Assembly (NCBI GenBank): GCA_035303945.1
Contig: DATGQZ010000023.1
Location: forward strand, 1-64,000
Length of the DNA: 64,000 bases
Source: DATGMS01 sp035303945
GTDB lineage: Bacteria > Bacteroidota > Bacteroidia > Cytophagales > Cyclobacteriaceae
Direction of reading: 5' to 3'
Positions within the stretch are counted from its first letter, which is position 1. Every line of letters starts with the position of its first letter. The notes below the pieces were generated by a model. The model ran no database searches, was not told the DNA's origin, and worked only from the letters and a program-made list of their open reading frames with translations. Below are positions 27,253-36,003 of this stretch, piece by piece. The position numbers were made by a program, and so were the translations under genes.

Positions 27253-28269
27253 ATGAAAAACGATAAACTCAAAACGGGAGATATTTCCCGCCGCAATTTT
27301 TTAGGTACCACTGCTACGGCCTTGGCAGGAATGGCAGCTGCGCCTGCCCTGTCTTTTGGCGCGCCGGCCATTATTAAAAATCTCGGAAAGCCCAATTCTA
27401 AAATTGCGGGGGTGCAAATTGGATGCATCACCTATTCCTTTAGAAGTATGGAAAGTGATGCTGAATCAACCCTGCGGTATTGTTTGGACAGTGGGATTAG
27501 TGCTATTGAATTGATGGGAAATACTGCGGAAAGTTTCGCAGGTGCTCCGCAAATGAACATGGCGGCATTTCAGCGTAGAGCAGATATGTCTGATGCCGAA
27601 AAGCAGGAATTAGACCAAGCTAGGGCAGCTTATGCCAAAGAACTGGCCCAATGGAGGGCCAATGCTCCCTTAAACAAATTCCAGCAGCTTCGTGAAATGT
27701 ACAAAGACGCAGGAGTAGGTATCTATGCCTGGAAACCCAGCGCTTTAAGCAAAAACAATGCTGACGCAGAGGTAAATTATGCCTGTGAAGTGGCGAAAAT
27801 ACTGGGTGCCGATCATGTCACCGTAGAAATCCCTACAGAAAGCTCGGAAACACTTCGACTGGGCGCCATAGCAGCAAAACATAAAGTTAAAGTCGGCTAC
27901 CACGGACATCTTCAGCAAACTTACACCGCATGGGACGAAGCTTTATCCCAGTCAAAGTATAATGCTATAAATTTCGATCTAGGTCATTACGTTGCCGCTG
28001 GACATGATCCCTTCCGTCTGCTGCGGGACAAACACTCCCATATTGTCAGCATGCACATGAAGGACAGGCAATCAGAGAGAAACGGTCAAGCCAACCTGCC
28101 TTGGGGCAAGGGCGACACACCTTTAGCTGATGTCCTTCGGCTGATGAGAGACAATAAGTATAAATTTCCGGCTACGATTGAATTGGAGTATCAAATTCCT
28201 GATGGTTCCGATGCGGTGAAAGAGGTCGCTAAATGTTTGGAATATTGCCGACAGGCCCTGATGAGTTAA
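27253..28269 (+). CDS. Tat-exported sugar phosphate isomerase/epimerase-family protein
   Basis: The 338-residue product starts with a classical twin-arginine signal (ISRRNFLGTTATALAGMAA) followed by GAPAIIKN. The mature barrel is an AP-endonuclease-2/xylose-isomerase-like TIM barrel. Metal and substrate motifs are DHVTVEIPTE, YHGHLQQ, NFDLGHYVAAGHDP, SMHMKDRQ and TIELEYQIPDG. An insertion rich in Ala and Gln (about residues 100-140) is typical of Bacteroidota exported members. Some members of this superfamily act on 3-keto-glycosides or keto-sugars, but the exact reaction here is unknown. It is divergent from the SusC/SusD pair and ends in a clear terminator, so it is its own transcript within the same locus. 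Confidence 0.88.
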   Translation: MKNDKLKTGDISRRNFLGTTATALAGMAAAPALSFGAPAIIKNLGKPNSKIAGVQIGCITYSFRSMESDAESTLRYCLDSGISAIELMGNTAESFAGAPQMNMAAFQRRADMSDAEKQELDQARAAYAKELAQWRANAPLNKFQQLREMYKDAGVGIYAWKPSALSKNNADAEVNYACEVAKILGADHVTVEIPTESSETLRLGAIAAKHKVKVGYHGHLQQTYTAWDEALSQSKYNAINFDLGHYVAAGHDPFRLLRDKHSHIVSMHMKDRQSERNGQANLPWGKGDTPLADVLRLMRDNKYKFPATIELEYQIPDGSDAVKEVAKCLEYCRQALMS

Positions 28270-28280
28270 ACGAGCAAATA

Positions 28281-28310
28281 AAAATCCGGTGACCAAATCC
28301 CGGATTTTTT
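28281..28310 (+). terminator. Intrinsic terminator after exported isomerase gene
   Basis: AAAATCCGG (28281-28289) pairs with CCGGATTTT (28300-28308), followed by T residues. It begins 11 nt after the stop codon. Confidence 0.9.
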
Positions 28311-28544
28311 ACAGCTTGTTAAAATGTAGAAAAAAACAAAAATTTTTATTTAACGAGAAGCAAAATTTCTGATACAAACTATTGTTCTTTCAATATGAAA
28401 TAACCTATTGAAAATCAGGCACATTTTTGGCTTTTTTATAATATTATTCGTTCTAATTTTGTAAGGGTTGACCCTTATTATTGTCGTCAACGATGTCAAG
28501 GAACGTTAAGAAAAGGTGCTTGGTGAAATTATAATGAAAGGTTA

Positions 28545-28847
28545 ATGAACATCTCTCTGCTATTCATTTTGTCTGCATTTCTTTTGTTGAGCATTATTTC
28601 CATTTTATACAGTGTAAAATCGGCACAGATACAAGATGAGCCTTTAGAAGGAACTTTTGATCCACAATCTTTTGCAAAACCCAAAAACTGGAAAATTGGC
28701 AAAATGCCACCTGAACTGCAGCAGCAAAAAAAAACCGTTTTCAAGAAGTCTCCGCAAGAGCGATCAGCGTCGGTCGTTGATAATTTAATGGAACGGTTAG
28801 AAAGCAAAAAAATTTCTCCCTTGGGAAAAGAAGACGTTCAAGAATAG
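28545..28847 (+). CDS. Small single-pass membrane protein of unknown function
   Basis: The 100-residue product has one N-terminal hydrophobic helix (about residues 2-23: SLLFILSAFLLLSIISILY) with no cleavage site, so it is probably a membrane anchor, followed by a hydrophilic Lys- and Gln-rich tail with a PPELQQQKK segment. I do not recognise a family. A TAATTTTG element at 28454-28461, about 84 nt upstream, matches the Bacteroidota -7 box but its nearest TTTG is 24 nt away, longer than usual. Codon use looks normal. It precedes the Msr fusion gene by 73 nt and could share its transcript. Confidence 0.65.
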   Translation: MNISLLFILSAFLLLSIISILYSVKSAQIQDEPLEGTFDPQSFAKPKNWKIGKMPPELQQQKKTVFKKSPQERSASVVDNLMERLESKKISPLGKEDVQE

Positions 28848-28920
28848 CTTTTTTTCAGCGCAAAAAGCCTAGACAACTTCAGGAATTTGTCTCCTTGTTT
28901 CGATTTTTTTATATTTATTC

Positions 28921-29949
28921 ATGCGTGTCATTCAATCCATTTTGGCTGCTTGTCTGTTGTGGACAACGGGCTGTTCCGAAGCCAGTATCGAGGCGGATAC
29001 AGCATGGGTACCAACTGCCCAAAGATCCTCCTTAGCAACTTTTTCCGGCGGGCGTGCCATTTTTCTTGAGGAAGCTTTTGAAACATTGGACGGCGTATTC
29101 TCAGTGGTTACCGGCCGGACGGACACTGAAAAAGAAGCCATACAAATTATCTTTAACCCTGATATCATCAGCTATGTTGAACTGGTAGATATTTATTGGC
29201 AACAGATTGATCCCACTGACGATAGGGGCTCTTTTTCAAACCGAGGTGAACAATATGCTCCAGCCATATTTTATCATTCCGGCAAGCAAAAGGCGGCCGC
29301 AGAGACATCAAGACAACAGCTGGAGCGATCAGCTAAATTCCGCAAACCTATCGTTACTCCAATTTTAAAGTACCGCCAATTTCTCCCGGCCGAGGATGCT
29401 TCCCAAGATTATTATAGGAAGAAGCCAAGAGACTATCAGGTACTGCTAGAATCATCAGGCAGAACAGCGTTCCTTAAACAGCACTGGCCCAATATCCAAC
29501 CAGACCAGTACCCAGCTGTTCCGGCAAAAGAGTTGAAGGCTATTCTAACTGATTTACAATATAGCGTGACGGTAGAGTCTGCCACGGAAGCGCCCTTCAA
29601 CAACCTCTATGACAGTAATAAGAAGCCGGGGATATATGTATGTATTGTTTCAGGAGCGCCCCTGTTTAGTTCGGCAGACAAATACGATTCAAAATCGGGC
29701 TGGCCAAGCTTTACCAAACCCATTGATGCAAGAGTGCTCACAAAAGTTGATGATGTCAGTCACGGTATGTTGCGGGTGGAAATCAGAAGTCGGTTGGGCG
29801 ACACCCATGGAGGACATGTGTTCAACGATGGGCCAGCTCCCACGGGGTTGCGTTATTGTATGAACTCTGCTGCACTAAGATTTATAGCGCGGGAAGATAT
29901 GGAGGAAGAAGGGTATGGTGATTACTTGTGGCTTATCGATGAGCGGTAG
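28921..29949 (+). CDS. msrAB: MsrA-MsrB methionine sulfoxide reductase fusion lipoprotein with a defective MsrA site
   Basis: The 342-residue lipoprotein (signal ending TTGC, Cys18) fuses an MsrA-like domain (about residues 37-190) and an MsrB domain (about 205-335). MsrB looks active: GWPSFTKPI, GDTHGGHVFNDGP and catalytic Cys313 in LRYCMNSAALRF. The MsrA motif normally reads GGCFW; here it is GGRAIF, so Arg45 replaces the catalytic Cys and the Trp is also gone. The spacing to the conserved LDGV is unchanged, so this is substitution and not a frameshift. The usual EDYHQDYY motif is also altered to EDASQDYY. The protein should reduce Met-R-sulfoxide only, in the periplasm. Confidence 0.9.
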   Translation: MRVIQSILAACLLWTTGCSEASIEADTAWVPTAQRSSLATFSGGRAIFLEEAFETLDGVFSVVTGRTDTEKEAIQIIFNPDIISYVELVDIYWQQIDPTDDRGSFSNRGEQYAPAIFYHSGKQKAAAETSRQQLERSAKFRKPIVTPILKYRQFLPAEDASQDYYRKKPRDYQVLLESSGRTAFLKQHWPNIQPDQYPAVPAKELKAILTDLQYSVTVESATEAPFNNLYDSNKKPGIYVCIVSGAPLFSSADKYDSKSGWPSFTKPIDARVLTKVDDVSHGMLRVEIRSRLGDTHGGHVFNDGPAPTGLRYCMNSAALRFIAREDMEEEGYGDYLWLIDER

Positions 29950-30083
29950 CTGTATATTTTTTAAATTTTGTTTTTTAAAACATGCATTTAACTATAGATT
30001 GGGAAGAATTTTAGCATTCAGAATAAACTAAAGGCTGTTGTCATTGTTGTTCTATTTATTTTTGAAACCATAATTCCATCACT

Positions 30084-30515
30084 ATGCCCAATTCTACCGC
30101 TTCAGAAGATCTATACGAAATCATTTCCGACCTCGACTCCGTTGTTTTCAAAGCTTATAATACATGCAATTTGGCGGATTTTGGCAATTATTTCGTTGAT
30201 GATTTGGAATTTTACCACGACAAGAGTGGAATGATTTCCTCTAGGAAAACCATGTTAGAAGCTTTAGAGGTTGTTCTGTGCGGGGATAAAAATGTGCGTA
30301 CCAGAAGGGTGTTAATTAAGGATAGTTTACAGGTCTACCCCCTACACAACTTTGGCGCTATTCAGATGGGTGAGCATCAATACTACAAATCCTTCAATGG
30401 ACAACCAGAAGAGCTTGTAGAAGTGGCGAAATTTACCCATATCTGGAAACACGAAGGAAACGATTGGAAAATCACCCGTGTCCTAAGCTACGATCATCAG
30501 CCAGTAAACCTTTAA
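30084..30515 (+). CDS. SnoaL/NTF2-like DUF4440-type protein
   Basis: The 143-residue protein has no signal peptide. Its pattern, FKAYNTCNLADFGNYFVDDLEFYHDKSG then HIWKHEGNDWKITRVLSYDH at the end, is that of the DUF4440 branch of the NTF2/SnoaL cone fold. Members are small dimeric proteins that bind ligands in the cone cavity; some are isomerases, most are uncharacterised. A TATTTTTG element at 30057-30064 sits 20 nt before the ATG and may be its -7 box. It appears monocistronic. No function can be assigned beyond the fold. Confidence 0.85.
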   Translation: MPNSTASEDLYEIISDLDSVVFKAYNTCNLADFGNYFVDDLEFYHDKSGMISSRKTMLEALEVVLCGDKNVRTRRVLIKDSLQVYPLHNFGAIQMGEHQYYKSFNGQPEELVEVAKFTHIWKHEGNDWKITRVLSYDHQPVNL

Positions 30516-30654
30516 GTATTTCTATATTTAATTTTTATAATCCATCTAGACGCCTCGGCAACCTACGGCAGGCATGACAGCGGTTAGGATGGTTCTATTT
30601 TTGCATCGTTGGCAACAACTCTCCTTAGGCTATATAACATTAATGATCTAGCAG

Positions 30655-32100
30655 ATGCCAAATAAATACGATGCAATAATTATTGGAAGCGGTCCAAATG
30701 GTTTATCTGCCGCTATAAGACTTCAACGTATGGGGCTTAAAACGGTGATTTTCGAACAAGCATCTACGCCTGGAGGATCAGTGAAGACAGAGGAGGTCAC
30801 ATTGCCAGGTTTTAAACACGATTTAGGTTCTGCCATACATCCTATGGCGATGGCTTCACCTCACTTCCAAACGCTGCCGCTAGACAATTTTGGTTTAGAA
30901 TGGATTCAGCCTCCAGTAGCTTTTGTCCATCCCTTCCCCGATGGCACTACATACGCTGCCTATAACAGTGTAGAAGAGACAGCGGAACAATTTGGTGCAG
31001 ATGCAAAAAAATACGTCAAGTTGATGGGAAATATGGTGAAGGATTGGGAAAAAATCGGCCCAGATCTCTTGAAGCCTTTTGGTCTTCCCTCTCACCCCCT
31101 ACCCTTTACGTCTTTTGGACTAAAAGCACTCTTACCAGCAAAAACGCTTACTAATATTTATTTTAAACAGGATAAAACGAAGGCTTTTTTTTATGGCTGC
31201 GCCGCACACTCCACCTTGCCCCTTACGCATATCGCTTCTTCCTCCTTCGGACTCGTACTGTTAGCCATAGCACATCGCTACGGTTGGCCCTTTCCCAAAG
31301 GTGGTGCCGCCAGTCTTACAGCTGCTTTGGTATCCTACTATGAATCATTAGGAGGTAAAGTTCATCTTAATTTTCCAGTTACTCACGTTGATGAGCTGCC
31401 CTTGGCGCTTACTTATATATTTGATCTGACACCAAAACAACTTCTTCAAATCGGTGGCACAAAGTTCACTAAGCGCTACAGACAGCGAATGGGAAGCTAC
31501 AGGTATGGAGCAGGGGTTTTTAAAATGGATTGGGCGCTCAAGGGACCTATCCCCTATAAAAATATAACTTCGAGAATGTCCGCAACGGTGCATCTCGGTT
31601 TTAGCCCTGAAGAAGTAGAGGCATCTGAGCGGGCAAGTTTTGACAATCACCTCTATCCAAAGCCCTATGTCATTATGGCACAGCATAGCCTGTTTGACAT
31701 AAGTCGCGCGCCGGCAGATCAGCACACGGCTTGGGCTTACTGTCATGTCCCCCACGGTAATATGGTCGACAGGACAGAAGCCATCGAAGGTCAGATAGAA
31801 AAAGTTGCTCCGGGTTTCAGAAATTTAATTTTAGCAAGGCGCACCTACAACACCGCTGATATGGAAGCCTTAAATCCAAACCTAGTGGGCGGGGATATCA
31901 ATGGTGGGATTCAGGATTTGGGGCAGCTTTTTACTCGCCCAATTGTTAAGTGGTCACCTTATTCCACCCCCGATTCTAGAGTCTATATCTGTTCTTCCTC
32001 CACCCCTCCCGGTGGCGGAGTCCATGGAATGGGAGGCTTTCATGCCGCTCAAAAAGTTATTAATGATCATTTTAAACATAAAATTAATGAGTTTAAGTAG
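30655..32100 (+). CDS. Phytoene-dehydrogenase-like FAD-dependent oxidoreductase
   Basis: The 481-residue flavoprotein has the N-terminal dinucleotide-binding motif IIGSGPNGLSAAIRL, a GGSVKTEE flavin loop, and the C-terminal GGGVHGMGGFHAA motif that closes the FAD site. This is the CrtI/COG1233 family. Typical carotenoid desaturases occur in crt clusters; here there are no phytoene synthase or cyclase genes nearby, and the sequence belongs to the broader NAD(P)/FAD-dependent group, whose members act on carotenoids, retinoids or unknown lipids. It is cytoplasmic or peripheral with no signal peptide. The gene stands alone; the substrate is unknown. Confidence 0.85.
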   Translation: MPNKYDAIIIGSGPNGLSAAIRLQRMGLKTVIFEQASTPGGSVKTEEVTLPGFKHDLGSAIHPMAMASPHFQTLPLDNFGLEWIQPPVAFVHPFPDGTTYAAYNSVEETAEQFGADAKKYVKLMGNMVKDWEKIGPDLLKPFGLPSHPLPFTSFGLKALLPAKTLTNIYFKQDKTKAFFYGCAAHSTLPLTHIASSSFGLVLLAIAHRYGWPFPKGGAASLTAALVSYYESLGGKVHLNFPVTHVDELPLALTYIFDLTPKQLLQIGGTKFTKRYRQRMGSYRYGAGVFKMDWALKGPIPYKNITSRMSATVHLGFSPEEVEASERASFDNHLYPKPYVIMAQHSLFDISRAPADQHTAWAYCHVPHGNMVDRTEAIEGQIEKVAPGFRNLILARRTYNTADMEALNPNLVGGDINGGIQDLGQLFTRPIVKWSPYSTPDSRVYICSSSTPPGGGVHGMGGFHAAQKVINDHFKHKINEFK

Positions 32101-32282
32101 GCAGTTTGGCTACACTGTGTGCTATACTCCCCAACGTTCTCGCCGGAACGAATAGATTCGACTTAACAACCAATTAGGCCTTCCTGCACCTAAAGTCCGA
32201 AACCCATGTATTTATACTGCAAATAGCTTGATTGGCACTGTTTTCACTATTTTTTGACTATTCATTTTAACCCTGGAAATTT

Positions 32283-33326
32283 ATGATCATAGGTTTTGTA
32301 GTAAATCAGATAAAGACAGAAGAACCTTGGTATGACACTACATTATTGACACTTACGGCAGTACGAATGGGCCATGAAGTATACCTGATGGGAGCTGGCG
32401 ATCTTGCCTACAATGAGGATGGACATATTGGAGCATTAGCTGTAAAAGCGCCCTCCAAAAAATTCCGTGATGCTGAAGCCTACTTGGCACACATCCAAAG
32501 TCCTAAAGCTGAAAGGGTCTATATCACCTCAGAACATTTAGAAGTCCTTTTTCTCAGAAGCAATCCCTCAGAAGACACCGGCAGCCGTGTGTGGGCGCAA
32601 ACTGCAGGGGTGGTTTTTGGAAAATTAGCCATAGAAAACAATGTGCTCGTATTAAATGATCCTTATCATTTGATGAACACCTTAAACAAGATGTACTTCC
32701 AGCACTTTCCTGAGGTAGTACGCCCTAGGACCATTATTACCCGTGATCCTGAACAGATTCGCGACTTCTATGTTAAAGAAGGTGGCAAAATCGTGCTGAA
32801 ACCACTACAGGGATCTGGGGGGCAGGATGTTTTTTTATTAGATGAACCTACCAATCTTAACCAAATTGTTGAATCCATCGCCAGAAACGGATTTGTCATT
32901 GCCCAAGAATATCTACCTGCAGCCAAAGAGGGAGATACCCGTGTGATTTTAATGAATGGTAAAGTCTTTCAGGTAAAAGGTAAGTATGCGGCCATACACC
33001 GTACAAACAAAAAAGGAGACATCAGAAGTAACATCCATGCAGGGGGCGTGGCAGTAAAAGCCCAAATAACCGACAAGATCCTGGAACTTTGTCATATTGT
33101 TGGACCCAAACTAAAAAATGATGGAATGTTTATGGCAGGCCTGGACATTGTTGGCGATAAGATCATGGAATTAAATCTATTCAGTCCAGGAGGTTTATAT
33201 AGTGCCGAACAGCTGGAAAAGGAGAAGTTCGCACAAGCAATGATTGAGTCTATTGAAAATAAGGTTGCCTATAAAAAACATTACGGAGGAAAAATTCCCA
33301 ATGCCGTCTTAGCTACCATGGAGTAG
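32283..33326 (+). CDS. Glutathione-synthase-like ATP-grasp ligase
   Basis: The 347-residue protein has a GshB-type pre-ATP-grasp domain (IIGFVVNQIKTEEPWYDTT) and an ATP-grasp core: KIVLKPLQGSGGQDVF, the VIAQEYLPAAKEGDTRVILMN segment, and the metal/ATP motif LDIVGDKIMELNLFSPGG. The family joins an amino acid to gamma-glutamyl-type substrates using ATP. No gshA-like ligase is adjacent, and in Bacteroidota such proteins are often found with desuccinylase/aspartoacylase and N-formylglutamate hydrolase genes, suggesting a peptide-like metabolite other than glutathione. It is convergent with a desuccinylase-like gene 57 nt away, with a terminator between. Confidence 0.85.
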   Translation: MIIGFVVNQIKTEEPWYDTTLLTLTAVRMGHEVYLMGAGDLAYNEDGHIGALAVKAPSKKFRDAEAYLAHIQSPKAERVYITSEHLEVLFLRSNPSEDTGSRVWAQTAGVVFGKLAIENNVLVLNDPYHLMNTLNKMYFQHFPEVVRPRTIITRDPEQIRDFYVKEGGKIVLKPLQGSGGQDVFLLDEPTNLNQIVESIARNGFVIAQEYLPAAKEGDTRVILMNGKVFQVKGKYAAIHRTNKKGDIRSNIHAGGVAVKAQITDKILELCHIVGPKLKNDGMFMAGLDIVGDKIMELNLFSPGGLYSAEQLEKEKFAQAMIESIENKVAYKKHYGGKIPNAVLATME

Positions 33327-33335
33327 CTACGATAT

Positions 33336-33369
33336 GTCATCCCCATAGACTTGTTTGTTATGGGATGAC
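33336..33369. terminator. Terminator between convergent ATP-grasp and desuccinylase-like genes
   Basis: GTCATCCC-CATA (33336-33347) pairs with TATGGGATGAC (33359-33369): 11 bp with one bulged C and an 11-nt loop. T-rich flank follows on the plus strand. Confidence 0.75.
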
Positions 33370-33383
33370 CGTTTTCATAGAGA

Positions 33384-34349
33384 TCAAGAACATTCCCGTA
33401 CTACGAAAAAACCATCTTTACCTTCTGACTGATAGAGAGGCATAAAAATCCTTGCATCCCATTCAGAAACAATATTACGCCCATCAGATCGAGCCAAAAT
33501 TTCGCCCTTGCTGATTTTTTGAAAATTGATATATCCGGGATTCATCTTAAAAGCTTCTTCTTTGTCAATGTCATATCGGTAAATCACTTCAAAAGAAGCC
33601 GGCAGGTTCTCTCCTAGTGCTGCTAAACGGTTATAATATCCAGTATAGTCGAGCACATCTTCCTGCTTTAAACAACCAATTTCAACAAGCGCCAGCCAAA
33701 TGGCAGCTTCGTGGTTCTCAATAGCACTTAAGGCCTCATGTTGCCCAGCCTCAATGGTACAACCTGTATGACCTTTTTGATTGAGGTAGTGGTCGACATG
33801 GCCGGGAATATAATCTTCTATACCTTTGACAACGGGTAGCGGAAACATTGTTGCGAATTGATAGCTTCTTGCGTCTCTATTCACACTGATATAAGGCTGA
33901 CTGGCAGAAGAGGTTGTGTGGAGTTCTAGAAAATACAGCGCAGAAATCCCTTCATGTTGGGCCGCATCAAATTCGGATATCAAGGCCATAAATTCATTAC
34001 TTTCATGAAAATCAAAGGGTACTCCTGCCTTAAGCTTTTCTTCATTTTCCACAAAACAGACCCTGTTAAGGTCCCTATCGATCAAACGTACATTTTTACT
34101 TAATGCTGCCATATTACCCGCTAGTCCGGTAATCTCACCACTAAAGGGTAGCTGGCTTTCCTGTAACTTTTGATAAACCCGTCTGAAAGCAATAATTCCA
34201 CTCGGCTCATTACCATGCACTCCAGCGGTGACTATGAGTCCAGGACCTGCTTTGCCGTTACTGTACTTTCCAAGCACTCGCCCAATGGAGAGCGGCTGAT
34301 TTAGGTGCGGACTAGTGATGTTGATAAGCTCTTCTACGTTTTCTTCCAT
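33384..34349 (-). CDS. Succinylglutamate desuccinylase/aspartoacylase-family zinc hydrolase
   Basis: The 321-residue M14-like protein has the zinc motif HGNEPSG (His and Glu ligands), a second zinc His in LELHTTSSA, and the conserved Arg/Asn region RLIDRDLNR, which binds the substrate carboxylate. These match the AstE/AspA family, cytoplasmic amidohydrolases that cleave N-acyl amino acids. The C-terminal part, about residues 240-321, carries the beta-rich domain with KGEILARSDG. With the convergent GshB-like ligase it suggests synthesis and breakdown of an acylated or gamma-glutamyl-like amino-acid conjugate; the substrate is not known. It may be co-transcribed with the upstream Rho-N-like and SDR genes (21 nt gap). 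Confidence 0.88.
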   Translation of the reverse strand: MEENVEELINITSPHLNQPLSIGRVLGKYSNGKAGPGLIVTAGVHGNEPSGIIAFRRVYQKLQESQLPFSGEITGLAGNMAALSKNVRLIDRDLNRVCFVENEEKLKAGVPFDFHESNEFMALISEFDAAQHEGISALYFLELHTTSSASQPYISVNRDARSYQFATMFPLPVVKGIEDYIPGHVDHYLNQKGHTGCTIEAGQHEALSAIENHEAAIWLALVEIGCLKQEDVLDYTGYYNRLAALGENLPASFEVIYRYDIDKEEAFKMNPGYINFQKISKGEILARSDGRNIVSEWDARIFMPLYQSEGKDGFFVVRECS

Positions 34350-34370
34350 AAATGCTACTATTAAAGAAAT

Positions 34371-34631
34371 TTAGTGGTTCCGCAGCGCGTTGATCAACTG
34401 CTTTTTATCCATTTTTGATCGTGATGAGATCCCCACCTCTTTAGCTTTCTGATAAAGTTCCTTTTTGGTCCATTCCTCATACTTATCTGCTTTTCCTCCT
34501 TTTTTTCCCGCATCCGGTGTGTTGGCTATTCTCGCCGATTTCTCTTTACTGTAGCCCTTATCCCTCAACGCTTCATACTGTTCTTCATTTTTAACGGTTG
34601 GAATTTCGTCCTTTTTTCCTTTCGCAGCCAT
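34371..34631 (-). CDS. Small lysine-rich protein with Rho-N (SAP-like) C-terminal motif
   Basis: The 86-residue protein is very basic. The N-terminal half (EQYEALRDKGYSKEKSARIA, GKKGGK) is a pattern found in small stress-associated bacterial proteins, and the C-terminal half (WTKKELYQKAKEVGI then RSKMDKKQLINALR) is the Rho termination factor N-terminal/SAP-like helix-extension motif, which in other proteins contacts nucleic acid. It probably binds DNA or RNA in stress conditions. It lies 12 nt after the SDR gene and 21 nt before the desuccinylase-like gene on the same strand, suggesting one transcript. Confidence 0.8.
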   Translation of the reverse strand: MAAKGKKDEIPTVKNEEQYEALRDKGYSKEKSARIANTPDAGKKGGKADKYEEWTKKELYQKAKEVGISSRSKMDKKQLINALRNH

Positions 34632-34643
34632 GGCAGTTGTGTA

Positions 34644-35501
34644 TTAGGTATTAACAATTTCACCTCCGTTGGGGTGGAGGAACTGACCCGTCATATAGCT
34701 AGCATCGTCCGAGGCCAAAAAGACATAGCTGGGAGCAACTTCTTTGGGTTCTCCCGGTCTTCCTAGCGGCACATCTTCCCCAAATTCCTCCACCTGATCC
34801 TGCGGGAAGGATGCTGGGATTAATGGGGTCCAAATTGGGCCTGGTGCCACACCGTTAACACGAATCCCTTTAGGCGCAAGATTGGCGGACAAGGATCTTG
34901 TGAATGCAACAATAGCGCCCTTGGTAGAAGCATAATCTATCAGATGGTGACTACCGCGATAGGCGGTGACACTGGATGAGTTAATGATACAGCTTCCTTT
35001 CTTCAAATGTGGCAACGCGGCCTGTGTGATATAAAAATAGGAGAAGATATTGGTGCTAAAGGTTTTCAATAATTGCTCCTCACTAATATTCTCTAGATTG
35101 GTTTGTGGGTATTGTTGGGCAGCATTGTTCACCACAATATCCAGCCTGCCAAAGACTCTTATCGTTTGCTGCACGACATAAAAGCAGTGCTTCTTATCGC
35201 TTACATCGCCTGGAATTAAAATTCCTTGGCCTCCCTTCTCCTCAATCATTCTGAGGGTCTTTTCGGCGTCTTCGTATTCATCTAAGTAAGATATGGCTAC
35301 ATGAGCTCCTTCTTCCGCAAAGGCCAACGCCACAGCTCTACCAATCCCGCTGTCGCCGCCAGTAATTAAGGCAACTTTGTTATGGAGCTTCCTATGTTGC
35401 GACGAACGTTGAAAGTCAGGCTCAGGGGTCATTTTACCTTCTATGCCAGGCTGCTTTTGTTGATGCTGGGCCGGGATGTTGTTTCCTGTTTCACTTGTCA
35501 T
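34644..35501 (-). CDS. Short-chain dehydrogenase/reductase, YhdG/YdaD-like stress type
   Basis: The ATG at 35501 gives 285 residues; a longer frame adds 15 residues with no support. An N-terminal extension (GNNIPAQHQQKQPGIEGKM) is typical of the stress-type SDR group related to Bacillus YdaD/YhdF. The Rossmann motif is GGDSGIGRAVA, the cofactor region has NNAAQQ, and the catalytic set is Ser in INSSSVTAY and Tyr-x3-Lys in YASTKGA. It is an NAD(P)-dependent oxidoreductase with unknown substrate, often induced by general stress. A Lys-rich Rho-N-like protein follows 12 nt downstream. Confidence 0.9.
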   Translation of the reverse strand: MTSETGNNIPAQHQQKQPGIEGKMTPEPDFQRSSQHRKLHNKVALITGGDSGIGRAVALAFAEEGAHVAISYLDEYEDAEKTLRMIEEKGGQGILIPGDVSDKKHCFYVVQQTIRVFGRLDIVVNNAAQQYPQTNLENISEEQLLKTFSTNIFSYFYITQAALPHLKKGSCIINSSSVTAYRGSHHLIDYASTKGAIVAFTRSLSANLAPKGIRVNGVAPGPIWTPLIPASFPQDQVEEFGEDVPLGRPGEPKEVAPSYVFLASDDASYMTGQFLHPNGGEIVNT

Positions 35502-36003
35502 AATATACAAAAGGTTGAGCTTTAGGATGATCTTGCGAATAGCCAATCGGCTTGTTGTTCATTGTACTAAAAAGATGCTATCCATAATCGTACCGCTAAC
35601 GAGGAATTTCAGTTCCAGCCGCTAGTAAGAACTGCATCCATCAAATAAATTTTGAAAAAAAATTGTATTATAACGTCCTGAATTTTGCAACAAACTGTAG
35701 CATAAATGACACGAAATAGTAAATGTACAATAACAGCTTTATTAAATTCAATTTTTTACATTAACTATAAATTCTTACTTATTATTCACAAAGAAGTTAT
35801 AATAGACCTAAAAGAACTCATGAATTCGGTTTTAAGATCCCGATTAAAGTTTAGGAAGAAGGACATCCATTTTGAGAGGTTCTATAGCAATCAGCAGGAA
35901 ATATTAAAAGAAAATTAAATTTTGTGACCTCTCTTTAACATTTGGACAAATAATTGATACACCTGTATTGACGATCAAGAACCTTTTCGACTTATGTGTT
36001 GCT
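35502..36003. other. 502-nt divergent intergenic region, AT-rich
   Basis: This separates the SDR gene from the PAS-histidine kinase gene. It is strongly AT-rich. A 70-codon frame at 35706-35918 has no recognisable features and low-complexity composition, so I do not call it. I could not place a complete Bacteroidota promoter. Confidence 0.5.

Noticed and set aside
29041..29075. Frameshift as an explanation for the lost MsrA cysteine
   Set aside because: The number of residues from the GG motif to the conserved LDGV is the same as in active MsrA, so no insertion or deletion is needed.
35706..35918. 70-codon plus-strand frame in the AT-rich gap before the PAS kinase
   Set aside because: Low-complexity, AT-driven composition, no domain or signal, no promoter.
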